64,000 bases of DNA. Origin: Chamaecyparis obtusa. Its lineage: Eukaryota; Streptophyta; Pinopsida; Cupressales; Cupressaceae. The DNA lies in contig BSBK01002160.1 of assembly GCA_027943335.1 (NCBI GenBank), forward strand, positions 377,001 to 441,000. The letters are read 5' to 3'. Position numbers and translations under genes: made by a program. Every line of letters begins with the position of its first letter. Within the stretch, counting starts at the first letter, position 1. Positions 36,271-47,775 of this stretch are shown here, one piece after another. The notes beneath the pieces were generated by a model. It ran no database searches. It was not told where the DNA came from and saw nothing but the letters and a program-made list of their open reading frames with translations.

Positions 36271-36366
36271 AATAGGTTGTCAATTGCTAATATGATTACT
36301 TTACCTCCTATTCAACCTCTTTTACCTGCTACGATTGCATCTAAATCTTTTGATCCTAAAGCTTTT

Positions 36367-36408
36367 TGTCAATATCATTGTCAGAATGGTCATGATACTG
36401 AGAAGTGT
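36367..36408 (+). pseudogene. Element F gag zinc knuckle
   Basis: Within a short open frame (36268-36519) the motif CQYHCQNGHDTEKC is seen: Cys-X3-His-X4-His-X4-Cys, the form found in many plant gypsy gags, followed by the usual SLKHKVQDLID helix. It would bind RNA. All four ligands are intact. Confidence 0.8.
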
Positions 36409-36540
36409 TATTCTTTAAAACATAAGGTTCAAGACTTAATTGATTCTAATGCCTTATTTGTTGATAATCTTGATGGTATTGGGAACAAATTTGTCTCTCC
36501 TCCTAATCAAAACCTTTAAATCTATACGAATCCTTTACTT

Positions 36541-37335
36541 ATGCATGATACTAATACCATTTCTCAACCATCTTCTATGAAAATTACGTTTGATTCAAAG
36601 ATGCATGATCTCAATCATGTTTTTAATCAAGTGGAGCATGTTGGTCAAACTGTATCTCCACCTCAACCTCAACCTCAGCTTCAACCTCAATTTCAATCTC
36701 AACCTCAACCAAAACCTAAGCCTAAATTGAAAATTCAACCTAAACCTCGACAACAACCTAAGAATAAAAGACCTCGGGAAATTTTGATTACCTTTGATGA
36801 TTCTAAGACTATTAAAGCTCCTAATGGTCCCCTTTACATTTATGCTAGGATTTCTCAGAAACCTACTCGTGGTTGTCTTGTTGATCCTACATCCTTAGTC
36901 AATGTTCTTACTGAAGAAAATCTTTTTATGAAAAATTTGCAACATGATTCTTATGATACATCGGATGTGTGGATTCAAACTTGTAATGGTTTTCTTTATC
37001 CATCATTTGGTTCTATTAACTTTCCAGTTGAACTTTGTGGAAAAATTGTGAACACTACCTTTGTTGTTGTTCCTACTTCTGATTAGTTTCAAGTTAAGCT
37101 TGGTTTGTCGTGGTTAAATGCCATGTATGTTTTTGCTTCACCTATCCATAAATGTCTTAAATTTGTTCATGATGAAGAAGTGAAGATGGTTAACCATAGT
37201 TTATATCAACCTTCTAGGCCTAGAGATTGTGCTACTCTTGATTTCTTTTGGCCTTCATTACCTAATTCATGTCCTCCTCGACTTGATAATCTTTTCCATT
37301 CATATCAAGCCTATAAACATCATAAGATTCTCTAA
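36541..37335 (+). pseudogene. Element F protease-like region
   Basis: The frame opens with a PQPQLQPQ-type low-complexity linker (36655-36770) and a basic stretch. A retropepsin-like domain follows: ISQKPTRGCLVDPTSLVNVL, where plant gypsy proteases often have D-G-G or D-P-G before S-x-N, then FVVVPTSD, a stop at 37084-37086, and LGLSWLNAMYVFASPIHKCLKF in the same register. The second Gly of the active site is not present (DPTS), so activity is doubtful. No reverse transcriptase follows. Confidence 0.75.
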
Positions 37336-37350
37336 TTAAGCATACCTCCT

Positions 37351-37980
37351 ATGGATATTAGTCATGGTCTTTTGCCTACACCTTATATACCTCCTTTAAC
37401 TATGGCTTGTAGTTCTGTTAATCAAGTTCCTACTATTACTGATAATTCGACTGATCTTCCTAAAGAACCTATGAAGGACCTTGGGGTTGTTCCTCCTAGT
37501 TCTCAACCTATTTCAAGTAAAGAAAAATGTAATCGATATGCTAATGAATTCCATAAGAAGCATCATGCTCATGCTAATGCTCATAATTCTGTTCTTCAAA
37601 GGTCTCTACCTTCTTCGGATAAACCTATGCATGATATGTTAGAAGAAGTTGTTACTAATAATGATGTTAAGATTCATGATTATGATGATTCTATTCATAT
37701 CTTAGATCCTATTTTGATTAATTTGTATGAAGAAGATACTCTTGATGATACTGGTGATGTTAATGATGAATATGAGACTATTGACATTGACAATGATTTA
37801 CCTAATATGCTTTCATCACAATTAACTCTTACACCTAGTATCAAACATGATGATTCTCAAGAGGATCCTTGTTTGGAACTGGATATCATTCCTACTGTGT
37901 TGGATGTAGTCCCTCTTGCAAGTTACCCACCTTCCCTAAATGATATACAACGAGATGGGGAGAGTAGGTGGTATGCTTGA
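37351..37980 (+). CDS. Element F open frame of unknown function (209 codons)
   Basis: One unbroken frame follows the protease region after a stop at 37333-37335. The product is Pro/Ser-rich at first, then a His-rich patch (KKHHAHANAHN), then a strongly acidic stretch (LYEEDTLDDTGDVNDEYETIDIDND). I recognise no domain. It sits where RT would begin in an autonomous gypsy element, so it may be the C-terminal part of the gag-protease protein of a non-autonomous family. It may have lost or never had an independent start; ATG 37351 is the first available. Confidence 0.45.
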   Translation: MDISHGLLPTPYIPPLTMACSSVNQVPTITDNSTDLPKEPMKDLGVVPPSSQPISSKEKCNRYANEFHKKHHAHANAHNSVLQRSLPSSDKPMHDMLEEVVTNNDVKIHDYDDSIHILDPILINLYEEDTLDDTGDVNDEYETIDIDNDLPNMLSSQLTLTPSIKHDDSQEDPCLELDIIPTVLDVVPLASYPPSLNDIQRDGESRWYA

Positions 37981-39117
37981 TTGGCTTGTCCTTTATGGTA
38001 GCTTTTGTTGTGTGTTTTCCTATTGTACTATGTTTCTCATGTGATGTGTTTGCTAAATGTTGTTAGATTCTTTTATACGACCCTTGTTACTCAGTTGGTG
38101 CAAGGTGATAAAGGAATCAAACCTTTTGTACAATTCCTCTATATGTATCTCTATTCTCTCTATATGTTGTTTCATGTTATGTTGTACTTGTGCTATCATT
38201 TGTAAATGTTTCCTTGTGTAATTTGCTTGGATCCAACATGTGGTAGCACTAAATTCTTTTTGGTCTCCATGTCATGGTCTGAAAAGATTCTTCTTTGTAT
38301 ATCTTATGTGATCTTTCCTCCTTTGTGATTGTAGTTCTACTTTCTTTGGGGAATGATGTCAATTCATTTGCAATAATATCATATATATTATCTTATAATC
38401 ATACTGACCCCATGCTAGGTAGATCCCTTCTATGTTCTTTGTATGTTTTTGTGGTATTTCCCTTGATTTGTCTTCGTCTGGAGGCATCTCGTAGTGGAAA
38501 CATAATCAGTGGAGTTGTTTATGTTTCCATTAAAGCCATTGCTCCTATTAAAGTGTTAGCAATGACTTTAATGTGGGGGCATACGCTCTTCTTACTTATT
38601 TCACACACACACTTTTCAATACACATTTATTATTTTTCAAGATACCTTTTCTTCCTTTTTGGATTAGTAACTAATCCTTAAAGCATGGATTTATATTTCA
38701 GGATCTCTTGATCCCGCCAGTTTCAAATTTTTTGATCCCTTAAGGCCGGAGGTGTCCTTAAGACTAGATCTCTTTTGCTTTTGGTTTTATTCTTATGGAA
38801 TAGAATATTCCTAAGGGTGAATCCTTGCTGGGTTGACTAGTGAGTAGCCACATTCACTAGGTTGTTCAATTCCATCTTTCCAGTTGCATTGTTTCCTTGT
38901 GTGGTTCACAATGGGACATAAGTTCTCATTGGGCGAGATAACCACACCCTCGCTTTCTCTCTCTCTAGAGATGTCTCTCTTATTGTGATCTTGGAGTCAA
39001 TGAAGACTTGAGTCCCTGGGGGCTTGAGGTTTCTCTTTGTCCCTTTTATTATGATGAGATTATCTTTTCATTTTGATCTCCTTTACGAAGAGTTTGCATC
39101 AAGTCCATACTCTTGCT
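37981..39117 (+). other. Element F 3' untranslated region
   Basis: About 1.1 kb with no coding motif between the last frame and the polypurine tract. The 128-codon frame at 38295-38681 is hydrophobic and T-rich and has no motif. No trace of reverse transcriptase, RNase H or integrase is seen in any frame. Confidence 0.6.
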
Positions 39118-39127
39118 AAAGTGGGGG
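39118..39127 (+). promoter_or_regulatory. Element F polypurine tract
   Basis: AAAGTGGGGG lies five bases before the LTR start at 39133, where plus-strand DNA synthesis would be primed. Element G has AAAGTAGGAG in the same position. Confidence 0.75.
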
Positions 39128-39132
39128 CTTAA

Positions 39133-40686
39133 TGTATCATATTAAAATGGAAGCTCTTCCATGATAAGAGTGTTTATCCCTCCAAGTGAGTGGTATGGGG
39201 TCATGTTAAGTGCCTTGATCAGGTCTTTGCATGTATCTAGCTTTGTCCCTCCATTCTTCTTTTCTCTCCACCTGTTTTCACTTTATTTCTGCATTTCCTA
39301 GCACTTTGGATTGAGGTCCTGAGGTTTTTGACCTCAAGGTCAAAGATGACCTTGAGTGTCAATGATGACCTTGACCCTAACCTAGGTTAGGGATGACCTC
39401 GATCCTGACCTAGGGCGGGGTCTACCTCATCCTTGACCCAAGGTTCAAATTTCAAGATTCCAGGATTTTCGGGTGTTGGGTTTTAGAAATATTTCTTTTC
39501 CCACTTTCGGGTCAGCCATTTTGGGTTTTGGAATGGTAAATCCTTAAATTTAATTTAATATGGGTCCATTTATAGGGGTTAAGGTTAATTGGGATTTAAT
39601 TTCCCAATGTCAGCCTTCTCTAGAAGATTGTGCCCTAGATCACTATAAAAGGAAGCCTTCCTCTCTCATTTCAATCCATCTCTCAATCAAGTTTTCAAGT
39701 GATCTCATCTCAAGCTCTCAAGTGCAATCAAGCAAGTAAGAAGGAGAAAGAAAGAAAGTAAGCATTCATTCATCCTCAAGCCTAGCATTCAATCATCCAT
39801 CAAGGAGATCCATTGTTAGCCATTGAAGCATTCAATCTCTTTGGAGCCCCCTTGAAGATTTCTCCATCCACATTCATCTAATTCTCCTCATATGAAAAGA
39901 TCGATTCAAGATTGTTGTTGAAGATCAAATGCCATTGATTTGAGACATCCTACATACTTCTACATTCATTTGGAGCATCCATACTTGTGGATTCGAGGAT
40001 TCAAATCCTCCATAAGGACTTCAACATAAGCAAGGTGAATTGTTTCATTTACTTTGTTTATGCACATTACAATTTCAATTCAATTTCAAGGTTAATTCCT
40101 AAATTGGGGTTTGACCAAGGCAAACCCCCCATACAAACAATAAAAAACCTCTTTTTCTTGCAGGTATAGGTGCAGGACTGCAGATTTGAGCTTGGATCTA
40201 GATACCCTTTTCGGTGAACTTCTGAGATCCGTGAACAAAATCAAAGTCAACCTTCAAAATCCTGAAGTAGTCTTTGACCTTTTATCAGGGTCAAAGACTA
40301 CCTACTGCCGGAAAGACAAAAGTTTTCTGGGTTTTCTTTGTCTCAACATTTCCAGTCCAAAACAGGTTGCAGAATTGCCCGAAATTGTACACAGACCTCA
40401 GAAATCAATATTTTCCAGATTTGCCCTATTTTGAGGTTAGTATTTTCCTTTCAATTATTTCAGATTTCAAGTATATACTATTCATACTGAAATATAATGT
40501 TTTCTTCTTCATTCATATTCTCCATAGATTGATTCTTTTGTGTATTGACCTTTTGGTTGATCAATTTGGATCTCTCCTTTGGGAATTTGGATTTAGAAGT
40601 GGATCTCAATTTCCCCCATTCAATTAGGTGATTCCATTTCAAATCTATCCATATAAGGTGATTTGTATACCATTTCACCTTATTTA
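39133..40686 (+). repeat. Element F 3' LTR (1554 bp)
   Basis: A direct repeat of 33026-34521 with the TATA box kept at 39644-39651. The final CA has become TA. It has an extra CCTCCAAGTGAGTGG segment near 39180 and an extra copy of a GATGACCT-CCTGACCTAGG unit near 39370-39420. GTGAT follows directly. Confidence 0.95.
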
Positions 40687-40691
40687 GTGAT
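40687..40691. repeat. Target-site duplication of element F, right copy (GTGAT)
   Basis: Identical to 33021-33025. Confidence 0.9.
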
Positions 40692-40719
40692 TAATCTAAC
40701 TCTCAAGCCTCATGTATAA

Positions 40720-40724
40720 GTATT
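40720..40724. repeat. Target-site duplication of element G, left copy (GTATT)
   Basis: It pairs with ATATT at 52624-52628, with one mismatch in five bases. Confidence 0.65.
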
Positions 40725-40827
40725 TTTAGTGTTGTAAATTGTACACACTTCCTAAGGTGTCTAATTTTGTGCTTACTTATCACCCATTTTAGTTTGTGTT
40801 CATTCTTCTATGCATCATATGACCTTT
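40725..40827 (+). repeat. Element G 5' LTR, first part (split by LINE)
   Basis: About 100 bp matching the start of the LTR at 51230 (ACACTTCCTAAGGTGTC, TATGCATCAT). The TG start has decayed to TT. The match stops at GACCTTT (40821-40827), where the LINE begins, and resumes at 44687. Confidence 0.85.
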
Positions 40828-43800
40828 GTTTTTTATTAACTAATAAATCAAACAAGGGGGCTGACCCTTACAAAGTAGACTTGAGGTAATAATAACTGTC
40901 AGAGGTAGTACAAACACCAAAGAGCCTAAAAAAAATCTTAAACCATTAACCACAAAGGGTTGTTAAACCACTGAAGAAAAAAAAAAAAGGGACAAAGGTA
41001 GAGGACCAAAAGATAACTCCCTAACTAAAGTTTAGAGGGGGATGTCGACTAATCCTTTTCCAATCCCGCCTGAGAAATTTGAACAAGTCCAAATCCATAG
41101 GGGTTATGAACCTTTTCTACAAAAGATCTAGCATAGTGGAATTGTCTCTCATGACTTGCCATCTATAGTGGGTAACAAAGGCCATATACTTTAATGATGA
41201 CTCCCTCTAAGCTTTCATGTTATTGATTTCCTGTTGTAACTCTTTCACCTTCTCATGTAGGTTTTTGATTTCGTAGATCAAATTAGTGCATCTATAGAAA
41301 AAAGAAATGGGTCCACTAGATTCTCCTTCTTTTGCTTGGTTATTTTGGAAGCTATTAGAGATATGGGCATTTGATTATAAATTTTGGTTGTTGTCAGTTG
41401 GTTGCAAGAGCCTTAAAAAAGTCGACAGTAATGGCCATACCAGTATTGAGTCCTAGGAGACCCCTTTTCCTTTTGATTTGTAGAGGTTAGTCCACTCCTC
41501 CTCCATTATGTTAGCATCTTCTTTCTAATCCACAACCATTTTTTTCCCTTCATCCTGAAAATCCACTTCCATTTCCATTTTTTCACCTTCATTCTAACAA
41601 TCCACTTTCATTTCATCACCGCTAGATTGGAAGATACGATTCATCATGGTTCCACCTAGGGCCCTCTTTTTTCTCCTTGAATAAGTTAACATAAAATGGG
41701 GCTCCATTCCTTAGTTTATAGATGATCGTATTCACTCCCTATTGCATGTTGTGCAAGTTTGGTAGTGCATTAGATGAGTTTTTGAACTTTTAAAATGGGG
41801 AAAGTGTGCACTTCCCCAACAATATGGAAAGTTTGAATACTAGGTATGAGGGTTAATCATTACCTTAAGGATTATGAAGTTCATCATAACATGCTTAATG
41901 GGATAAATACTACCTCATCTTTCAGCTATTTAAGTTTCCAAATTAGTACTCGATGTTGAAGTAAGTGGGTAGTTAGATTCAATAAAGTACCAAAAAATCC
42001 TTCTCGACCAAGAAAAAGAAGGAAAATAAACATAATAGTAGGTGTACCACTCTGTACCAGTAATCATGTGATTTTAGAGTCCTCCTCTAAAAGGGAGTTA
42101 ACCATTGAGGGGAGATTATTAGCTCTCTACCAACATCTAATATCATCCTTTTTCTAGGCCAAGAGTTGTCATAACATCCACGATCTTGTTACCCTCTCTG
42201 AAAATATGTCTAATTTCAACCATTGCAAACCCAAGGAGTAGTGTATAGATGTCTTATATAATGTTAGAAAGAGACCACCCAGGAACAAATTTTCTATTGA
42301 CAACATTCATAACAAGGGTCACGTCCCCTTCAATATTGAGAGTTTGGATATCAACAAAGAGAGAAAAATTCATACCCCATAACAAATCCATGCCTTCATC
42401 TATGTTGTTTGTAGCACCATTAACATTCCCTATTTATGTAAGGACTAACATACCATAGTCAAATCTAATTATGCCTCTAACAAAAACCCTGTTCTCCCAA
42501 GTTGCACCATAAAAATTTATTTTGAACCATCCCTATCTTGGAGCCTTCTAGATAGCATTCATCTTCTCAATAATTTTTCTTTTATCAAACTGTGAATATT
42601 TGTTTGGAAGCTCCCAGTTTCTGGCAATCACATCCGCATACATAAAAGGTGAACACTTTAGGAATTTAGTGTTTGTGAAAACCATATTTTATTTCAACCT
42701 TATGTAAAAAGGAAGCATAAACCTCCTTAGTAGTTTCCCCCTTCTCTTGAAAAAAATGGTTGTTCCTTTCTTTCCATATACTCCAAGCAAGGTGTGAGTG
42801 GGGGGTTTGTCTCTAGAGTTGACAAATTATCTGGTTGTAAACATGACCCTTTCAATCTAACGAGAATTTTTTAATATCATTATTGAAAACCCAAGATAGA
42901 TCCATATTACTAGTTATTTTCTACCATAGACTTTTAGCAAAGTCAAAGTCAAACAAGATATGTGCCACTAATTCTTCATCCTTTTTACATAACATACATC
43001 CATTCAGGAATGGGAATCCCCTCTTAACAATGTTATCTTGGGTTAAGATCTTATTATGAATCATCATACCAGAAATAAATGATCTTAGGGATTAATTGAG
43101 GGTTTCATACCTCTCTGAACCATTCTAGAGGTTGTTGGTTTCCAATAATTGACATATAGGTTGATTTCACTGAGAAGTTCCCTGAAGGATTCCATTTCCA
43201 AGAAAATATGTCACCTCAGGGGAAGAGTGGGATCCTTACTTCTTGTATAACCTTATGTAAATCTCTAGCAAGATGAATGGGATATAGATAAGATTGACAA
43301 CATTGGGTGAGATCTTTCCAAGATAATGTAGAGGACAAATAGTCAACTGCCAAGTTTCCAAAGTTATTTGCAACCAACCTATGTAAGTACTTGAGATGAT
43401 TGTTGGCACTAAGAGGACAATACATAAGCCACTATTCCTCCTAAAACTTGATGGATTTTATATCTCCCAATAGCCACCTTAGACCAATCTACAAAAATTT
43501 CCTACCCCTAACAATATTATTCCAAATTTTGGACCCTGATGGAAGGGTAGGGCTAAAATAGTTATCCCCAATTTTTCCATTATTCAAATATTTCACACAC
43601 ATAATTTTGCACTAGTTTGAATTACAGTTAGCCAACCTCCATATTGTCTTGGTCATGAAGGCCCTGTTCATATGAGTTATTATCCTCAATCCCAAACCAT
43701 TCAAACTTTTGGGTTCACAAACTGTCTCCCAATTAACTAGAGACATTCTCCCTTTATCTTCCATCCAACACCATAAGAAGGATTTCTGAATAGTCTCAAT

Positions 43801-44686
43801 CTTACAGGCCATGTTTCCTGTTATTTTGAACATGGATAGAAAGTAAATAAGAATACCCTGGATGAAAGATAATAGAAGTTCTAGTTTTACAATACTTCTA
43901 AGAATTTTACATTTCCAACCCACCATATTCCTTTGGAGGTGCTCCATAATGAAGCTCCAAATAGGAAGGCTAACCTCTTTTATAGTCAAAAGGAGACCAA
44001 GATAAACTCCTAGTAAAACAACACACCTACAACCTAGGATTCTACATATATTCATTTGAAGGTCCTCATTAGTATAAAGAAATACAAGTTGTTTTTCTCA
44101 TAATTTATTTGTTGGCATAAGGCTATTGCGTATTCCTCCAAAAAATATCCCCATATCCTTGGTTCAACCACTAAATCTTTTCCAAAGAGGATAATATCAT
44201 TCACAAATTGTTGGATTACCATCGTAGGGGAGATGGAAGCAACCTAAATCCACTAGATGTCACCTTTTTCAATTTATCTTCAAGAAGTTCCTACCCAAGA
44301 CTTCAGTAGTGATAATGAAAATGTAAGGAGAGAGTAGATCCCCTTGCCCAATACATCTTCCAGGCCTAAAGAGACTTCTAACGAACTCATTGACCATTAC
44401 CAAAAACATAACAAATTCTATGCAAGTTTTGATAATATACATAATTCTGGAATCAAATCCAAACTTGAGGAGGACTCTATAAAATTCCATCTAACTCTAT
44501 CATAAGCCTTTAGATATATCTAACTTATAATCCATAGTAGGACTTTTGTTCTTGTCCATTGAGTGAATGACCTCATGGGCGGAAATAATTGCATCAAGAA
44601 TCTAGCAACCAAGGACGAAACCATTTTGGTTAATATTGATGATGGAGGCCAAAAGGGGTTTTAGCCTATTGACTAAGATTTTATAG
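40828..44686 (-). mobile_element. L1-type LINE, 5'-truncated, inserted in the LTR of element G
   Basis: A non-LTR element on the minus strand, flanked by GACCTTT at 40821-40827 and 44687-44693. Its 3' end (plus strand 40829-40850) reads, on the minus strand, ATTAGTTAATAAAAAAC, a short A-rich tail. The 5' end stops inside reverse transcriptase, the usual result of incomplete reverse transcription at the target. About 1.3 kb of 3' non-coding sequence follows the RNase H. Confidence 0.85.
42130..44686 (-). pseudogene. LINE reverse transcriptase, zinc-binding and RNase H domains
   Basis: Minus-strand pieces in order: NRLKPLLASII and NQNGFVLG; FDSRIMYIIKTCI; GRCIGQGDLLSPYIF (44269-44490). The catalytic motif is FVNDIILFG where the family has FADD, so one catalytic Asp is Asn (plus strand 44188-44208). 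Next come YLGLLL, ILIYFLSMFK and LVNWETVCEPKSLNGLGLR (43612-44055), then a zinc-binding RVT region (GFPFLNGCMLCKK, HILFDFDF; about 42900-43025). Last is an RNase H (GWFKINFYGA, TNNIDEG, IEGDV, HIFREGN; about 42160-42540), with the first Asp changed to Tyr. Many stops and frameshifts. The endonuclease domain is missing through 5' truncation. Confidence 0.88.
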
Positions 44687-45959
44687 GACCTTTTTTATAC
44701 TTTAATTATTAAATATTTAAATTTTAGTCCTCCCTTAATTTGATTTTATGAGGGCCCTTAATTATAGGTATTCTTATTTATTTATTTCATTCATTTATCA
44801 TCACGTGCATATATAGGACCTATTTTATTATGGGTGGCCTTTTGTATTTATCCCAATATCATACCTAGATTTTTTCACATTTTTATATTCCCAATATCCA
44901 AATTGACCTCTGATTCAAATTTGAGAGTGGTTCAGTACATGGTGAGTCAAACTCGCCCCATACTCTATAGTTTGGGGCTAAATTTGAATTGGAGAAAGGT
45001 CTTAGTTTTTTAGTGGGATCAAAAATATATGTTTTCCTCTTTAAATTTTTGAGCCCAAAAATAGCTAGGTGAGGTATAAAATCAAGGCCACCTCCCTTAT
45101 TTTGGAATCCAACAATTCAATCGAGCATTCATAATATCAAGCATTCAAGGATCAAGAAGAAGAGTTCAATCATTTCTAGCATTCAATCATTCAACGAATT
45201 TTATTCCTTCATATCTTTCATTGTGGAAAGCTTAAACAATCATCATGTAAGAATTTATTTTTTATTTCCTATTAGGTTTTTGTGGAGCTATTTTATTGCA
45301 TCAACACTTGTGATCTCATTTCAAGAAGAATTGCACTATCAAGGTATAAGACATCTTATTCTCAAATCTAGCAACTGCTTCCTATAAGAACGCTTTCCTC
45401 TCAATAATTTTCAATTCCATTTTAATTTTAATTCCTAAACAAGGGTTTGGCCGAGGTAGATCCCCCTTTTCCCAACCTTTTTCTTATTTCTACATTTAGG
45501 TGACATATGTCACAATTGTGGAGACAACTATAGGAAAGTTTGACAAAGAGTGACAGTTAACTGAAGTTTCATTATATTTTGTTTGGTATAAGGTGATTTT
45601 TAATCACCCTATACTTACTACTCACCTCTAGTTCTTAGAGGTTCCCCATGCCTACCATTTTGGACTACAATTCATATCAAAGGTCAGTCATTGTTCTGGT
45701 TTTTCATATTTGTTTAAGGAATTGGATTTGCAATCTATATCTGTCTAGGTATGTAGAAAACCTCTTTCTCTCTAACATATTCCTAGATCTCACATTTTTC
45801 CTTCACATTTTCATAATAATCTCCCATATTAGTGATGGATTGTTTCATCCACTTAGTGCTTAAACCTTCTTCAGCCTAGTGGATCATCTTCCTTCCAATA
45901 TATGCCCAAGTTTCCTAGTTTGTCCATCCAAGCTAGTGAACATTACTTCTTTCATTACA
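44687..45959 (+). repeat. Element G 5' LTR, second part
   Basis: It continues the match to 51336-52623 from GGACC onward (for example AGTCCTCCCTTAATTTGATTTTATGAGGGCCC and TGGAAAGCTTAAACAATCATCATG are shared in large part). A TATA-like GGTATAAAATC lies near 45077. It ends TTTCATTACA at 45959. Confidence 0.88.
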
Positions 45960-45978
45960 TATTGGTTAACCTAAATCC
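45960..45978 (+). promoter_or_regulatory. Element G primer-binding site (decayed)
   Basis: TATTGGTTAACCTAAATCC directly follows the LTR. It resembles the site of element F (TTTTGGTGAACCCGATAAG) with several changes. Confidence 0.5.
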
Positions 45979-46244
45979 TTACATCTCATTTCTATTTTTG
46001 ATGTCTATATCTACTTTATATGCACCAAATTCATTATTGCTGTGATAATCCATTTAGATCCTTTCATTTATAATTTATGCATTTGCATTGATGAAAAAAG
46101 ACATAAAAATTCCACATTGTTTCATGCACATATTTTCATTGTTTTTCAATTATATTGGTTTTATAATGTATATATTTCCTAGAGTTGATAGTGGCCTAGC
46201 ATCCCTTCTATCACTTTATCCCTCTGTTAAGGACCCTCTAATTT

Positions 46245-47775
46245 GTGAGGATGTTTGTGTATAAGACATTATCGTCACTTTTTTCCAAAAATATTCTCCT
46301 TAGGGATGAAACCTTGAAGAATGATGTTGATCCTTCTTTTAAAATGTATCTCTCTTATGAAGATGTTTTTGAGCAAGAGGATGATGTTATAAAAACCTTT
46401 CTTAATTTCACTTTACCTTTGTTCTACTTACGTGACACTCCTTCTAGAAATGAACCATTGATATGCATTCCCTCTCCTGAAGCTTGTCCTTCTCTAAGTA
46501 TACCTTGCAAGAAGAGGATAATACATTAATAATTTCCATGATACTCTCCCTTCTAGAGATTAAATGGTTGATGATAAAGAGCCTAATCAAGTCAACATTT
46601 TCCATGTTTTGGGTGGTGAGAAGCCCAATATTATTTTACACTTTCAACAATATGTCATTAAACCTCAAAACAAACCAATGGTTGCAATACATGGTACTTA
46701 ACAATCTAATTATCATGTAGTAGCTCACACATGCATCACTTGAAAAAAAAAAGAAAAATTCCAATGTTATTCCCCCTTCTTAACCTTTTCTTCCTCACCC
46801 CCTCGTCCTTCACAACCTATTGGCAAGGATTATAATCTTATTGAACAACTTATTGCTACTCCTGCTAAGATATCACTTTGGGACTTGATTCAAATTTCAT
46901 CCACATACCATACTATGTTTAAGATTATTTACAAAATCATATTGGACCTATTGATGTGGCAGCCTTGTTGGAATGTATAAATAAAACTAAGACTAAAGTT
47001 GACAATGTGTTCTCCCAAGATGATTTGCCTTCTTTAGAATTTCAAAATCAATGATATCCTCTTATGATTGTGTCCCTTTTTCATGATCTAATGCTATTAG
47101 AAACAATCCTTCTAGAAATGAACCATTGATAGACATTACCTCTCTTGAATCTTGTCCTTCTCATAAGGATACATTGGAAGAAGAGGATAATATCATTAAT
47201 ACTTTCCATGATGTTCTCCCTTCTAGGGATTAAATGGTTGACAATAAAGAGCCTAATCAACTCAATGTTGTCTATGTTTTGGGTGGTGAGAAGCCCAAGA
47301 TTGTTTTACACCTTCATCAATATGTAATTCAACCTTAAAAAAACCAATGATTATGGTAAAGGGTGCTCAAAAATCTAATTATCATGCAGTAGCTCACACA
47401 TATGTCACTTGAAATAATAAGAAAAATTACAGTATTCTTCCACCTTCTCAACCTTTTCTTCCTCACCCAATCATCCTTCACAACCATTTGGTAAGGAGTA
47501 TAATCTTATTGAAGAAATTCATGCTACTCTTGCTAAGATATCCCTTTGGGACTTGATTCAAATTTCACCTACATACCATATTATGATTTAAGATGATTTA
47601 CAAAATCATGTTGGACCTAATGATGTGGCATCCTTATTGGAATGCATAAATAAAACTAAGACTAATGTTGACAACTTGTTCTCCCAAGATGAGTTGCCTT
47701 CTTTATAATTTCAATATCAATGAGATCCTCTTATGATTTTGGTTCTTATTCATGATAATTCTATTAGAATAACCT
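46245..47775 (+). pseudogene. Element G internal coding remnant, tandemly duplicated
   Basis: The first frame (46245-46529) is acidic with YEDVFEQEDD and no domain I know. From 46439 a 668-bp unit is repeated: copy 1 is 46439-47106 and copy 2 is 47107 to about 47770. Both contain PSRNEPLI-type sequence, a VLGGEKPK(N)I block, HQYVI(K/Q)P, SNYHVVAHT and a later DLIQIS segment. Stops are present in both, some shared (a TAA in the equivalent GATTAAATGG of each copy), so part of the decay came before the duplication. The function is unknown; by position it belongs to the gag-protease protein. Confidence 0.65.

Noticed and set aside
38295..38681. 128-codon hydrophobic frame
   Set aside because: T-rich 3' region of element F; no motif, and composition explains the hydrophobicity.
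40977..40990. A-run that might be the tail of a plus-strand retroelement
   Set aside because: It lies inside the 3' part of a minus-strand LINE, whose real A-rich end is at about 40829-40850.
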